DNA from: an uncultured Opitutia bacterium
GTDB lineage: Bacteria; Verrucomicrobiota; Verrucomicrobiia; Opitutales; Opitutaceae
DNA: 37,377 bases
Direction: 5' to 3'
Assembly: GCA_903873805.1 (NCBI GenBank)
Contig: CAIQQB010000179.1
Coordinates: 1 to 37,377 of the forward strand
The position numbers and the translations under genes are program-made. How positions within the stretch are numbered: position 1 is the first letter of the stretch; each line of letters begins with the position of its first letter. The notes under the pieces were generated by a model that ran no database searches, was not told the DNA's origin, and worked only from the letters and a program-made list of their open reading frames with translations. Positions 14,190 to 24,364 of the stretch are shown piece by piece.

Positions 14190-15712
14190 CGGGCGGCAAC
14201 CTCCATGGCGGGGGGAGTGCGGAGCAGCACGGGACCGGCCGCCGCGGCGGCGCGGGCCGTCGGGCAGATGGACTGCAGGAGCGTGCTGACGAAATTGATC
14301 GCGAAGGCCACATGGCCCACGGTGAGGAGAATGAGCGCGCAGGTGCCGGCCTGCAGCCACGGCAGCGTGTGCGACACGATGTCAAGGAATGGGACCGGAA
14401 GGCCGGGTTTGCCGTCGGCGCCGACGGGGAGAACGTTGAGCTCCTGGCCCTGCTTGAAGCCGCCGACCGTGAGGGCGAACAGGTAAAGGGCGATGCCAAG
14501 GGCGGACGCCCAGAAGTGGACGGCCATGAGCTTGCCGAAACTCCAGTCAGTCAGCAGCAGGCGCGGCAGCAGGAAGTAGATCGCGCCGAACATCACCATG
14601 GAGAAAAAGGCGTATTGAACGCCCTGGGCGTGGGCCAGACCGTAGTAGGTGAACTGGGTGATCTCGGCCCAGGCACCGAGAGCGGAGGCGGCGTTCTGGA
14701 GCGACGTCAGCGTGAAGCAGATGGCGCCGAATACGATGAAGCGGAGCACGAGGCTGGTCTTCAGGATACTGAAGCGGCCAACGAGGGTGAGGTGGTGGTT
14801 CAGCGCGATGATAAGCACCGGCACGAGGGTCATCAGGCTGGCGGCGACGCCGGCCGACTGGACCCAGGCCGGCACCGGGCTGGCGAGGAGGCCGGCGGCG
14901 CCGACCCAGCCGCTGAAGATCGCGAGCGACCAGAAGCCGAGCGGGGCGAGGTGGTAAAGGGCAAGCGGCCGGCCGAGCACCTTGGGCAGGAAATAGTAGA
15001 TGCCGGCCAGACCGAGCGGGGTGAACCACAGGGCCAGCAGATTGTGGGCGAACCAGACGTCGACCAGCGACTGCACGGTGCCGCGCACCGGCGAGAAAAC
15101 GAGCAGCACCTGGGCCACCGAATAAAGCCAGGGGAACCAGAAGAGCGCCGCCAGCACATACCATTGCGAAATGAACGTATGGGGCGACCGTCCGGTGCGG
15201 AGCGTGATGACCGCCCAGGCGCCGATGATGGCGTAGGCCGCGAAAATCAGCGGCGTGGCGTAGCGGGGCATCTCGAGCAGGTCCAACGCGGTCGAGTCGC
15301 CGACGAGAATGCCGCCGACGCCGAGGATGACACCGAGGTTGAGAAACACAATCGCGACGAGGATCAGGCCGCCGTGCCGGAGGGTGGCGCGGGCCAGGCG
15401 GGCCAGCAGCCAGAGGCCGACCGCAAGGCCGGCGTTCAGACCCCAGCCGTAGGCGAGCGCATTATTGGCGGCGGGCTGGACCCGGCCGTAGGTCAGCAGC
15501 TCGCAATCCGCCAGGAAACCGGGCGTGTGCAGCTTGATCGAGGCGATCAGCGCGAGGGCCGAGCCTGCGAGGAGCCAGAGGATGGCCGCTCCGAGCAGAA
15601 GGAGGACCGGGGCCTTCACGGAGGCGTCAATCGCGGCCGACTCGGCGCGATCCGCCGGGGCGGAAGAGGCGGCCGGCGAAGGCTTGGCGGCGGAACTGGG
15701 GGCGGAGGCCAT
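14186..15712 (-). CDS. cbb3-type oxidase subunit I-like protein (CcoN-like), divergent
   Basis: 508 residues with about 12-14 membrane helices, clearly related to CcoN: WFAHNLLALWFTPLGLAGIY (H223), FLPKVLGRPLALYHLAPLGF, VQSAGVAASLMTLVPV and FGAIYFLLPRLL line up with the CcoN order. However, several canonical metal ligands are not where expected. The low-spin haem His of the GRxRPxHTNA block is replaced (GRVQPAANNA, 76-85). The CuB His pair of the AGPHHLHY loop reads GAAGLLAS (271-278). The HVH haem motif reads HAQ (361-363). A different HH pair occurs at 306-307. It may be a divergent oxidase with shifted ligands or a core that has lost catalysis. The N-terminal 30 residues are Ala/Ser-rich. 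It follows the 98-aa gene after 35 bases. Confidence 0.88.
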   Translation of the reverse strand: MASAPSSAAKPSPAASSAPADRAESAAIDASVKAPVLLLLGAAILWLLAGSALALIASIKLHTPGFLADCELLTYGRVQPAANNALAYGWGLNAGLAVGLWLLARLARATLRHGGLILVAIVFLNLGVILGVGGILVGDSTALDLLEMPRYATPLIFAAYAIIGAWAVITLRTGRSPHTFISQWYVLAALFWFPWLYSVAQVLLVFSPVRGTVQSLVDVWFAHNLLALWFTPLGLAGIYYFLPKVLGRPLALYHLAPLGFWSLAIFSGWVGAAGLLASPVPAWVQSAGVAASLMTLVPVLIIALNHHLTLVGRFSILKTSLVLRFIVFGAICFTLTSLQNAASALGAWAEITQFTYYGLAHAQGVQYAFFSMVMFGAIYFLLPRLLLTDWSFGKLMAVHFWASALGIALYLFALTVGGFKQGQELNVLPVGADGKPGLPVPFLDIVSHTLPWLQAGTCALILLTVGHVAFAINFVSTLLQSICPTARAAAAAGPVLLRTPPAMEVAAR

Positions 15713-15747
15713 GATTTAGGAAAGCAGGTTGGACGGGACGCGGGCGG

Positions 15748-16044
15748 TCATTTGCGGGCGTTGGCGTCCTGAATGGTCAGCTCGACCGCGCGGTCGATAG
15801 GCAGGCGCACGAGGCCCTTGGACTGGTCGATCCAGCCGTAGGTCGTGGCGGCCTGTTTCTCCTTGGCCCGGAGCTCGGCGAGCGCAGCGAGGCGCTGTTC
15901 CGGGGTGCGCACACCGTCGCCGAGGGGTTCGGGTTTCTTCGGCAGATACGCGACGGCCAGGATGACCGCGAAGACCGCAAAGCCGCCAAGAACGGCCGCG
16001 TAGGTCAGCCAGGGAGTGCGACGGGGGGAGGCGGAATCACTCAT
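15748..16044 (-). CDS. Small single-TM protein of the ACIII operon
   Basis: 98 residues. There is one membrane helix (about 14-33, YAAVLGGFAVFAVILAVAYL), then a charged helical region (EQRLAALAELRAKEKQAATT) and a C-terminal block YGWIDQSKGLVRLPIDRAVE. I recognise that block from small proteins next to respiratory complexes but cannot give it a proven function. It overlaps actF by eight bases and precedes the CcoN-like gene, so it is probably an accessory or assembly subunit linking ACIII to the oxidase. It could correspond to the small extra subunit (ActG) of some ACIII complexes; that is a guess from size and topology. Confidence 0.82.
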   Translation of the reverse strand: MSDSASPRRTPWLTYAAVLGGFAVFAVILAVAYLPKKPEPLGDGVRTPEQRLAALAELRAKEKQAATTYGWIDQSKGLVRLPIDRAVELTIQDANARK

Positions 16045-17308
16045 GGTGCGTGATGCATTCTTCGATGCGCGGGTCGCGGATCGGGATGAGCTTGGTGGTC
16101 GGGAAACTCTTCAGGTAGGCCCAGACGCAGATGCCGCCGATGCCAACGACCGACGACAGCACCCAAAGCAGGTTGAGCGAGAGGAAGGGCTGCGCATCAC
16201 CATGCTCGTCCTTGAGCGCCGGCAGGATATTGTAGCAGAGGTCGATCAGGATGATGGACAGAATCCAGATGACGATCGGCTTAATCTTGGAGTGGACAAC
16301 CTTGTGCTTGTAGGAAAGCAGATAGAGGAACGGCACGAAGAAGTGGCCGAAGAGGATGACGAAGCCGACGTATTTCCACTGGCTGATCGAACCGTCATGG
16401 TTCAGCTCGCGCAGATTATACCAGAAGGTTTCCTCGGGGACATTGGCGTTCCAGATGAGGAAATACTGCGAGAATGTGACGTAGGCCCAGAAGACGGTGA
16501 ACGCAAAGCAGAGCTGGCCGATGCTGTGGAGATGGTTGGTGTTGAGGATGCCCTTGTAATCACCGCGCTTCCAGAGCCAGAGCATGATGAGCACGCCGAC
16601 AGCGAGGGCGCCGCGGATGCAGTTGGCGAAGAACCACACGCCGTACATCGTGGAGAACCAGTGATACTCGAGGCTCTTCACCCAGTAGATGGCGGCAAAG
16701 CTGAGGGCGAGCGCCGTCAGGGGAATGCCGAAGGCCGAAGTCTTGCGGTTCATCTGCGTCCACTGGGGATTGCCGTCGGTGTCCTGGGTGAACGAAGCTT
16801 GGCGGAGGCGGGCGGAGAGCCAGCACCAGATGGCGAAAAACGACGCCGTCATGCCGAGGAACATCGGCAGGTTCAGGAAGGACGCCTTCTTCTGGTAGAG
16901 GATGTCCGTCTCCACGGTGCCGTGGCCGTGCATGACATGGGCGGGGTTCATCCAGGGCCAGACCACATCCTTCTGATAAAGCAGGGTCGCGAGCACGAGC
17001 GGCAGGAACAGCAGGGCAAGCCACTTGAAGGAGGCGAGCCAGTGCTCCCACTGGCGGCGGATGACGACCGACCAGGAGGCGTCGGTGATGTGATGAATGA
17101 GGATCAGCAGCAGCGTGCCGATGGCGATGGCGGTCCAGTAGGTGATGCCGACCAGATAAGACAGGGCGACCTGCGAAGGCGACGAAATCAGGAGGCCGAC
17201 CGCGGTGACGGCCAGTCCGGCAAGGCCGATGCTGAGGGCCTTGCCCGTGACGGGCGCGGACGAGGCGAGAGGAAGCGCGGCGGGCGCGGTGGCGGCAGGG
17301 GTGCTCAT
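16037..17308 (-). CDS. actF: Alternative complex III subunit ActF (integral membrane, NrfD-like)
   Basis: 423 residues, about ten membrane helices. ActF is the second NrfD-related membrane subunit of the alternative complex III quinol:cytochrome c/HCO oxidoreductase. Typical family blocks are ITYWTAIAIGTLLLILIHHI, RRQWEHWLASFKWLAL, WPWMNPAHVMHG, QKKASFLNLPMFLGM, SLEYHWFSTMYGVWFFA and FWAYVTFSQYFLIWNANVPE. It overlaps actE by four bases at its start and the 98-aa gene by eight at its end. It probably contributes to the membrane arm facing the oxidase. Identification rests on the sequence blocks and operon position. Confidence 0.95.
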   Translation of the reverse strand: MSTPAATAPAALPLASSAPVTGKALSIGLAGLAVTAVGLLISSPSQVALSYLVGITYWTAIAIGTLLLILIHHITDASWSVVIRRQWEHWLASFKWLALLFLPLVLATLLYQKDVVWPWMNPAHVMHGHGTVETDILYQKKASFLNLPMFLGMTASFFAIWCWLSARLRQASFTQDTDGNPQWTQMNRKTSAFGIPLTALALSFAAIYWVKSLEYHWFSTMYGVWFFANCIRGALAVGVLIMLWLWKRGDYKGILNTNHLHSIGQLCFAFTVFWAYVTFSQYFLIWNANVPEETFWYNLRELNHDGSISQWKYVGFVILFGHFFVPFLYLLSYKHKVVHSKIKPIVIWILSIILIDLCYNILPALKDEHGDAQPFLSLNLLWVLSSVVGIGGICVWAYLKSFPTTKLIPIRDPRIEECITHHE

Positions 17309-17934
17309 TTCAGGCCAAGCTCCGGTTTGTGCTCGGGCGGAACATCCGCAACCGTGCCCTGCTGGGCGCGCTGCAGGGCGCGCACATAGGCGACAACGGC
17401 CCAGCGGTCCTCGGGGACCAGCTTGTCGGCGTAAGGCAGCATGTTCTTGTTGAGGACGCTGCCGTTGGTGATGGTGTCAAAGATTTCACCCCCGCTGAGT
17501 TTGAGGCGGCGGTCGTCGGCATAGCTGGGTGTGGCGCCCATGCCGTACTGCTTGGTGATGCCGTTGCCGTCGCCGACGGCGCCGTGACAGGGCTGGCAAT
17601 AGATGGTGTAACGTTCCTGGCCGCGGGCGAGGAGCTTGGCGTCGACCGTCAGGGCGGCGGGAAAACCGTGCACCCACGTGCCGTCGGAATTCTTGCCGCG
17701 GTAGAGCTGGTCGTCCTCGCGCAGGTCGCCGCGGGCCACGACGCCGGGCGGGAGCGGACGATCGGCGCGGCCGTCGGCAAAGAACGGGCTGGCCGCCTGC
17801 GGCTTGTACTTGGCCTGGTGGTCCATGTCGGGAATGAGCTCAAGCGGCGGCTTGGTCGAGACCGAGCCGCGGAAACCGAGCACGGAAACGGCAAGCACGA
17901 CGAACAGGGCGGTGAAGAAGTAGACGTAGCGCAT
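17305..17934 (-). CDS. actE: Alternative complex III subunit ActE (monohaem cytochrome c)
   Basis: 209 residues. The N-terminal helix (about 3-21, YVYFFTALFVVLAVSVLGF) is a signal or lipoprotein-like anchor without an obvious lipobox. The haem motif CQPCH lies at 113-117 (YTIYCQPCHGAVGDGNGI), with likely Met ligand 165 in LNKNMLPYADKL. The periplasmic domain carries electrons out of the ACIII core towards the oxidase cytochromes. DMDHQAKYKPQ near residue 36 is the usual ActE N-terminal block. The gene lies three bases after actD and overlaps actF by four. Confidence 0.95.
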   Translation of the reverse strand: MRYVYFFTALFVVLAVSVLGFRGSVSTKPPLELIPDMDHQAKYKPQAASPFFADGRADRPLPPGVVARGDLREDDQLYRGKNSDGTWVHGFPAALTVDAKLLARGQERYTIYCQPCHGAVGDGNGITKQYGMGATPSYADDRRLKLSGGEIFDTITNGSVLNKNMLPYADKLVPEDRWAVVAYVRALQRAQQGTVADVPPEHKPELGLK

Positions 17935-17937
17935 GGC

Positions 17938-18471
17938 TCAGGCCTCCAGTTCGGTGACGGCGAGACCGCCCGCTTGCTCGAGCAGGGCGCGGGTAGCCGC
18001 GAGGTTGAACTTGGGATCGCGGGCCTCGATGACGACGAAGAACCGGTCGTCCAGGCCGCGGCGGATGTGCTCGTATTTCAGCACCGCGTGGTAGTGCATC
18101 GGGAGTCGGTTGACGATGAACATGCCGCCGATGGTGGCGAACGCGGTGAAGAGGATGGTGAGCTCGTAGGAGATCGGGAACGCAAACATCGGGCTGAAGA
18201 GCGGCTTGCCGCCGACGGTCAGCGGGTAGTCGTAGGAATTCATCCACCAGATCATGGACATCCCGGTGCAGAAGCCGGTGAGACCGCCGGCGAGCGAGAT
18301 GCGTGGGACGATGGAGCGCTTGACCCCCATGGCCTTGTCGAGGCCGTGCACCGGGCAGGGCGTGATGCAATCCCAGCGCTTGTAGCCGGCATCGCGGACC
18401 TGCTCCGCCGCATGGTAGATGTCGGCGGCGGTCTCGAAGGTGGCGATCAGTCCGTAGGGTTCGGCGGGCAT
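17938..18471 (-). CDS. actD: Alternative complex III subunit ActD (DUF3341)
   Basis: 177 residues; the short membrane subunit of ACIII. The N-terminal YGLIATFETAADIYHAAEQV and YKRWDCITPCPVHGLDKAMG are the conserved DUF3341 opening. Two membrane helices follow (about 58-77 and 104-124), then a soluble C-terminal ferredoxin-like part (DDRFFVVIEARDPKFNLAAT). ActD has no redox cofactor in characterised complexes. It starts one base after the actC stop. Confidence 0.95.
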   Translation of the reverse strand: MPAEPYGLIATFETAADIYHAAEQVRDAGYKRWDCITPCPVHGLDKAMGVKRSIVPRISLAGGLTGFCTGMSMIWWMNSYDYPLTVGGKPLFSPMFAFPISYELTILFTAFATIGGMFIVNRLPMHYHAVLKYEHIRRGLDDRFFVVIEARDPKFNLAATRALLEQAGGLAVTELEA

Positions 18472-18472
18472 C

Positions 18473-19911
<1,439 letters not shown>

Positions 19912-19912
<1 letters not shown>

Positions 19913-22900
19913 CAGGAAAGCCCCCCGTGGTTCCGGCCAGTCGGAAGCGAAGCATGGCCGCCCTCGGCCGCGCCGCCCTCCGCGCCATGCGCGCCGCCCG
20001 GATGGTTCTTGTTGAGGTTCTCCTGCCGGCTGAACGGCAGCGGATGATTTTCAAACCCAGGCATGTTGTAGTTCGGATTGCGGAGCTTGCCGAGGTAGGT
20101 CGTGCGCGGACGGATGTTGAGGTAGCCGAGCAGCTCGTAGTCCTGCGCGCAGGCCTTGGCCTTCGAGACGGCGCTTTCCTTGTCGAGCAGGTTGCCGAAG
20201 ACGATGGATTCGGCCGGGCAGACCTGCTGGCAGGCGGTCTTGATGACGCCGTCAGGCACCACCACGTCGCCGGGGTGGCCGTCCTGCGTCATCTTCACCT
20301 TGTGGCGGATCTTCCCGTTTTCGATGCGCTGGATGCAGTAGGTGCACTTCTCCCTCACGCCGCGCATGCGGACGGTGACCTCGGGGTTTTTCACCATCTT
20401 GACCAGCTCGGGCATGCCCGACGGACCGAGGGGCCCGAGGTAAAGGCTGTCGAGCTGGCGCTTGTTGAAGTCAAAATAGTTGAAGCGGCGCACCTTGAAC
20501 GGACAGTTGTTCGCGCAGTAGCGGGTGCCGATGCAGCGGTTGTAGGCCATCGTGTTGATGCCCTCGGTGTCGTGGACGGTCGCATTGACGGGGCACACGG
20601 TCTCGCACGGGGCGAGTTCGCAGTGCATGCAGCCCACCGGCTGGATCGAGGCCTGCGGATCCTCGGGGATCTCGCGGTTCTCGGGGCCGCCAAACGCCGC
20701 GGCGTCGGCCTTGCCGTCGGAATAGTAGCGGTCGAGCCGGATCCAGTGCATCTCACGGCCGCGCAGGACCTGATCCTTGCCGACGATGGGAATGTTGTTC
20801 TCGGCCTGGCAGGCCACCACGCAGGCGTTGCAGCCGATGCACGTGTTGAGGTCGATCGACATGCCCCACTGGTGGTCGCCCGAAAACTTCGGAGTGACAT
20901 AGAGGGAGCCGCCGCGCGGAATCTCCGTCGCCCGTTCCGCCGTAATCCGGGCGCGCTCGTCGGCCGGCAGTTTGGAAAACTCCTCGGCGCTGAGGTTGCC
21001 GTAGACCGCGGGCGAGTGGGCCTCGAGGCTCATCCCAGCCACAAAGCCGGGATTCTCCTGGTAGCCGTCCTTGCCCTCGAAGTTGGCCTCGCGGACGATG
21101 TCGCGGCCCTCCATCGACCAGTGTTCCTGGGTGTTGGCGAGCGAGTAGCGGTCGGTCGTGACCTTGATGGTGGCGCCGGTGGCGACATGGAGACCGGCGC
21201 TGGTGCGGACGGTGTAGAAGTTGTGGCCCGTGCCCTTCCCCACCCGGCCGGAAACGGTGCGCCCGTAGCCGAGCGGCAGCACGATCGTCCAGTTGGCGAG
21301 ACCCGGCTGGATGTGCAGCGGGCCGCGAACCGTGCGGCCGTTGACGGTGACCTCACCGATGAACGCGTTTTCACGGCCGCGGTCCATCTCGGACAGCTCC
21401 TTGCGCGCGACCTGGATCAGCGCACCCTTCGGGTCGATGCCGATGGCCTTGGCGAGACGCGGACTGACGCTGATGGCGTTGTCCCAGGCGATCTTGGTGA
21501 TCGGATCGGGGCACTCCTGCAGCCAGCCGTTGTTGGCGTAGCGGCCGTCGTCGGCCTTGTGGTCGGTGGTGAAACGGACCTCGAGATTGTCCTTGGAGAA
21601 TGTCGCGGAGGCCGCCTGGCCGAGCGCCGAAGTGATCAACTCAGCCGCGGGGCGCGCGGTCACGGGGACCGGGCGGTAGGCCGAACCCTCCAGCACGCCA
21701 TCGTGCAGAAAACGGCGGAAACCCTTCGCGACATCACCGGTGATCAGCTTGGTGACAGTATTATAGACCAGCGCATAGGGATCGGACGTCGTCTCGCCGG
21801 TGATGCGCGCGAGCACCTCGATTTCGGTCAGCCCGCCGAAGAGCGGAAGGATCATCGGCTGCACCGGCACCAGGGTGCCATCGGAAGTACGGGCGTCACC
21901 CCACGACTCGAGATAGTGCGCGGCGGCGATGTGGGTGGTCGCGGCGGTGTTCAGCACCGATGTCTCGTCAACATAGTAGCCCAGTCGGACCACATTGCCG
22001 ACGGACTTCTGCAACGCGGCCCAGTCGAGGTCGGCCGGGGCGTCGTAGGCGGGATTGCCACCGAGGATGACGAGCGTCTTGACCGTGCCGGCTTTGATGG
22101 CGGCGGCGACGTCGTTGATCGAGATGGCGGGGGCGGACTCGGCCTCGACAATATCGACCGTCTGGCCGACATTGCCTAGGAAGCTGTTGGCCGCATACAC
22201 CAACGCGTGGACCTCGGCGGGCAGATGCGCACCGGCGATAAGCAGGGAGGCGCCGCGGTTGGCCAGCAGATCGTCAGCGCAGGCGCTGATCCATTTCGAA
22301 TCGACCCCGATCTTCTCGGCCAATCCGCCGGCCTGGGTGTTGCCCGTGATCTGGGCGACGAGGGCAGCGGCGAACGCCAGTTGATCGCTGCTCGCGAGGC
22401 GCAGGCGGTGGTCGGCCATCGAACCCGTCAGGGTGAAGGTGCTCTCCGCCACATAGAGGCGGTTCATCGGGTCGGACGGTTTCTTCACCCGGCGGCCGGT
22501 GGCAAAATCGCGGGCGTAGCCGAGGGAGTTGGCCTCGGATTGCAGGAAATCGGCGTCGATGCTGACGATGCGTTTGGCCTTCGCGAAATGGTAGACGGGC
22601 TTGAGGCCGGGGCGGCCGAACGCGAGCTCACTGGCGGCGGCGGGCGCCTCATCCTGCACGGGCTCGTATTCGGACCAGAGGGCGGATGGCAGCTTCTGCT
22701 TCAGGGACGCGACCAGGCGGGCGCGCGTCGGAGAGGAGGAGGCGTCGGCGAGAAACGCGAGGCCGGCCCCGTTGGTGGTGGCGGCATCCTGGCCGATCTT
22801 GGCCAGCAGACTGTCGATCTCGGCGGCGGTGGCGGCCGTGCCCTTGATCGTGTGGGTGGTGGCGCGGTCGGGATCGTAGAGGTCGAGCAGCGAAGCCTGG

Positions 22901-23325
22901 GCGGTGAGACTGGTGGCGCCGCCGTAGGGCAGGTAAGTCGGGTTGCCCTCGAGCTTGGTGGGCCGGCCCTGGTGGGTTTCGGCGAGCAGCGGGATGGCAT
23001 GCCGGCGGCGCGGCATCGCGGTGGCGTAATACTGCGGCAGGCCGGGAATGACGCCCTCGACGGACTTGCCGTAGGGGAGAATGTTCTGCTCCGGCCGGCG
23101 GCAGCCAGCGGCCAGGCCCAGTCCGCCGAGCGCGAACGAGGCGGCCATGAGCTTGAAGAAGGCGCGGCGGTCGACGCCGTCGAGCTGGGCGGCGCCCTCG
23201 GGGAACTCGCGGGCGAGCTGGGCCTGGAAGCCCGGCGTCTCGGCCAGCTCGTCGAGGCTGCGCCAGTAGCGCGGGCCGGTCAGCTCGCGTTCGGACGGGG
23301 CGGGATGCTCAAATTTGCGTTTCAT
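19912..23325 (-). CDS. actB: Alternative complex III subunit ActB (molybdopterin-fold plus Fe-S protein)
   Basis: 1137 residues, a fusion of a molybdopterin-oxidoreductase-like domain (about 60-780) and an Fe-S ferredoxin domain (about 820-1070). Residues 53-75 ([20 protein letters not shown], then AAGC) form a Tat-type signal ending in a possible lipobox. Cysteine groups start at about residues 829 ([11 protein letters not shown]), 899 ([13 protein letters not shown]), 931 ([11 protein letters not shown]) and 994 (CTYC), with CQQVC near 1031, the expected ligands for four clusters. In characterised ACIII complexes the molybdopterin fold holds no Mo cofactor; that is assumed here. ActB takes electrons from ActC-bound quinol and hands them to the ActA/ActE haems. 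Its start shares one base with the actA stop. Confidence 0.97.
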
Positions 23326-23978
23326 CAGCGATGGCAGCCGGAGCAGCTTTGGGGAGGCTTGACGTTCCAGTCATGAACGTAGCCCTCGATCTTCTTGACC
23401 TCGACCGGATCGGTCGGGCGCTGCCAGTCGAGGTTGGTGATCTGGTCGTGCGGGCGGATATGGGCGGCGGGGTCGCGGTGGCAGTCGAGGCAGAAGCCCA
23501 TGGTGAGGGACTTGGCCTGGCCGACGACTTCCATCCGGTTGATCTGGCCGTGGCACTCGACGCAGGAGATGCCGCGGGCAAGGTGGATGGAGTGGTTGAA
23601 ATAGACGTAGTCCGGGAGGATGTGGACCTGAATCCACGGGACCGGGTCGCCGGAAGCGTAGCTGGCGCGGACGGGGGCGAGAAGCGGGCTGTCGGTCTTG
23701 ATCAGGCTGTGGCAGTTCATGCACGTCTGGGACGTGGGCACGTTGGAGAAGCCGGATTTCTCCTCGAAAGAGTGGCAGTAGCGGCAGTCGATGCCGAGCT
23801 GGCCGTTGTGCAGCGCGTGGCTGAAGGGCACGGGCTGGACCGGGGTGTAACCAACATTGGAATACTTGTTGGTCGCGTAATAATTGATGCCGGCCGAAGC
23901 GATGCCGCCGAGCACGAAGAGATAAATGACGATCTGCAGCGGCAGGCGGTTGGCCGATTTGGGGAAGAGTTGCGACAT
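23325..23978 (-). CDS. actA: Alternative complex III subunit ActA (pentahaem cytochrome c)
   Basis: 217 residues. An N-terminal membrane anchor (about 13-30, PLQIVIYLFVLGGIASAG) is followed by five CxxCH haem motifs: 65-69 (CRYCH), 86-90 (CMNCH), 139-143 (CVECH), 163-167 (CLDCH) and 212-216 (CSGCH). The order and spacing, with PVQPVPFSHALHNGQLGIDC and KSLTMGFCLDCH, match ActA of alternative complex III. It receives electrons from ActB on the periplasmic face. It is the first redox gene of the operon, 47 bases after a 57-aa Tat-signal mini-gene. Confidence 0.97.
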   Translation of the reverse strand: MSQLFPKSANRLPLQIVIYLFVLGGIASAGINYYATNKYSNVGYTPVQPVPFSHALHNGQLGIDCRYCHSFEEKSGFSNVPTSQTCMNCHSLIKTDSPLLAPVRASYASGDPVPWIQVHILPDYVYFNHSIHLARGISCVECHGQINRMEVVGQAKSLTMGFCLDCHRDPAAHIRPHDQITNLDWQRPTDPVEVKKIEGYVHDWNVKPPQSCSGCHR

Positions 23979-24025
23979 GGACCAGAGTTATCCGGACAGA
24001 ACCGTGCGGGGATGCGGGGGCGGAA

Positions 24026-24199
24026 TCAGCCCTGACGGGCCACCGCACGAGCCTCGGGGCGGACGGCAAAGGGGGCGGACGGCAGCCGGGAGGCGGCGGG
24101 CAGCACAGTTTTCGCAACAAGCCTGGGGGCCAGGCCGGCCACGGCGCCGAGGCCGAGCAGGCGGGCAAGAAACGTTTTGCGCGTAGGTTGGTGGGTCAC
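24026..24199 (-). CDS. 57-aa Tat-signal mini-protein heading the ACIII operon
   Basis: A small gene starting with GTG at 24199 and ending TGA at 24026. The protein begins VTHQPTRKTFLARLLGLGAV, a Tat-like n-region (T-R-K-T-F-L with one Arg of the pair) and a short hydrophobic segment. A basic Pro/Arg tail, SAPFAVRPEARAVARQG, follows. There is no domain after the signal, so the whole product is a signal-peptide-like peptide. I believe similar short ORFs sit next to multihaem and ACIII genes in related bacteria, but I cannot check this here. No good Shine-Dalgarno sequence precedes the GTG. It could help assembly of ActA/ActB or be a regulatory leader peptide. Confidence 0.6.
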   Translation of the reverse strand: MTHQPTRKTFLARLLGLGAVAGLAPRLVAKTVLPAASRLPSAPFAVRPEARAVARQG

Positions 24200-24364
24200 G
24201 GTTGGTCGGAGGTCAGTCAGATGAAAAGTAGCCAGCGAAACAAGGGGCCGCGTTTTCCAATGTAAAACAAAAATTAAGTATTAGTTGTATTTTTAGCCGC
24301 CATAAGGGGGGCTAATTGGGAAAAATATGATTGCAATCCGCATACCAGAGGTTGCAGGCGACCA
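24200..24364 (-). promoter_or_regulatory. AT-rich leader with possible ACIII operon promoter
   Basis: 165 bases, markedly AT-rich, upstream of the respiratory operon and downstream of the preceding same-strand gene. On the minus strand TTATGG (24305-24300) and TAATAC (24283-24278) are 16 bases apart and could be a weak -35/-10 pair. TTAGCC...GGCTAA (24293-24315) forms a hairpin overlapping this pair. It is not followed by T residues on either strand, so it may be an operator or RNA fold rather than a terminator. Confidence 0.35.

Noticed and set aside
14312-15772. 486-codon plus-strand frame opposite the CcoN-like gene
   Set aside because: Composed of Glu/Arg/Gly/His-rich filler typical of the antisense of membrane-protein genes in GC-rich DNA.
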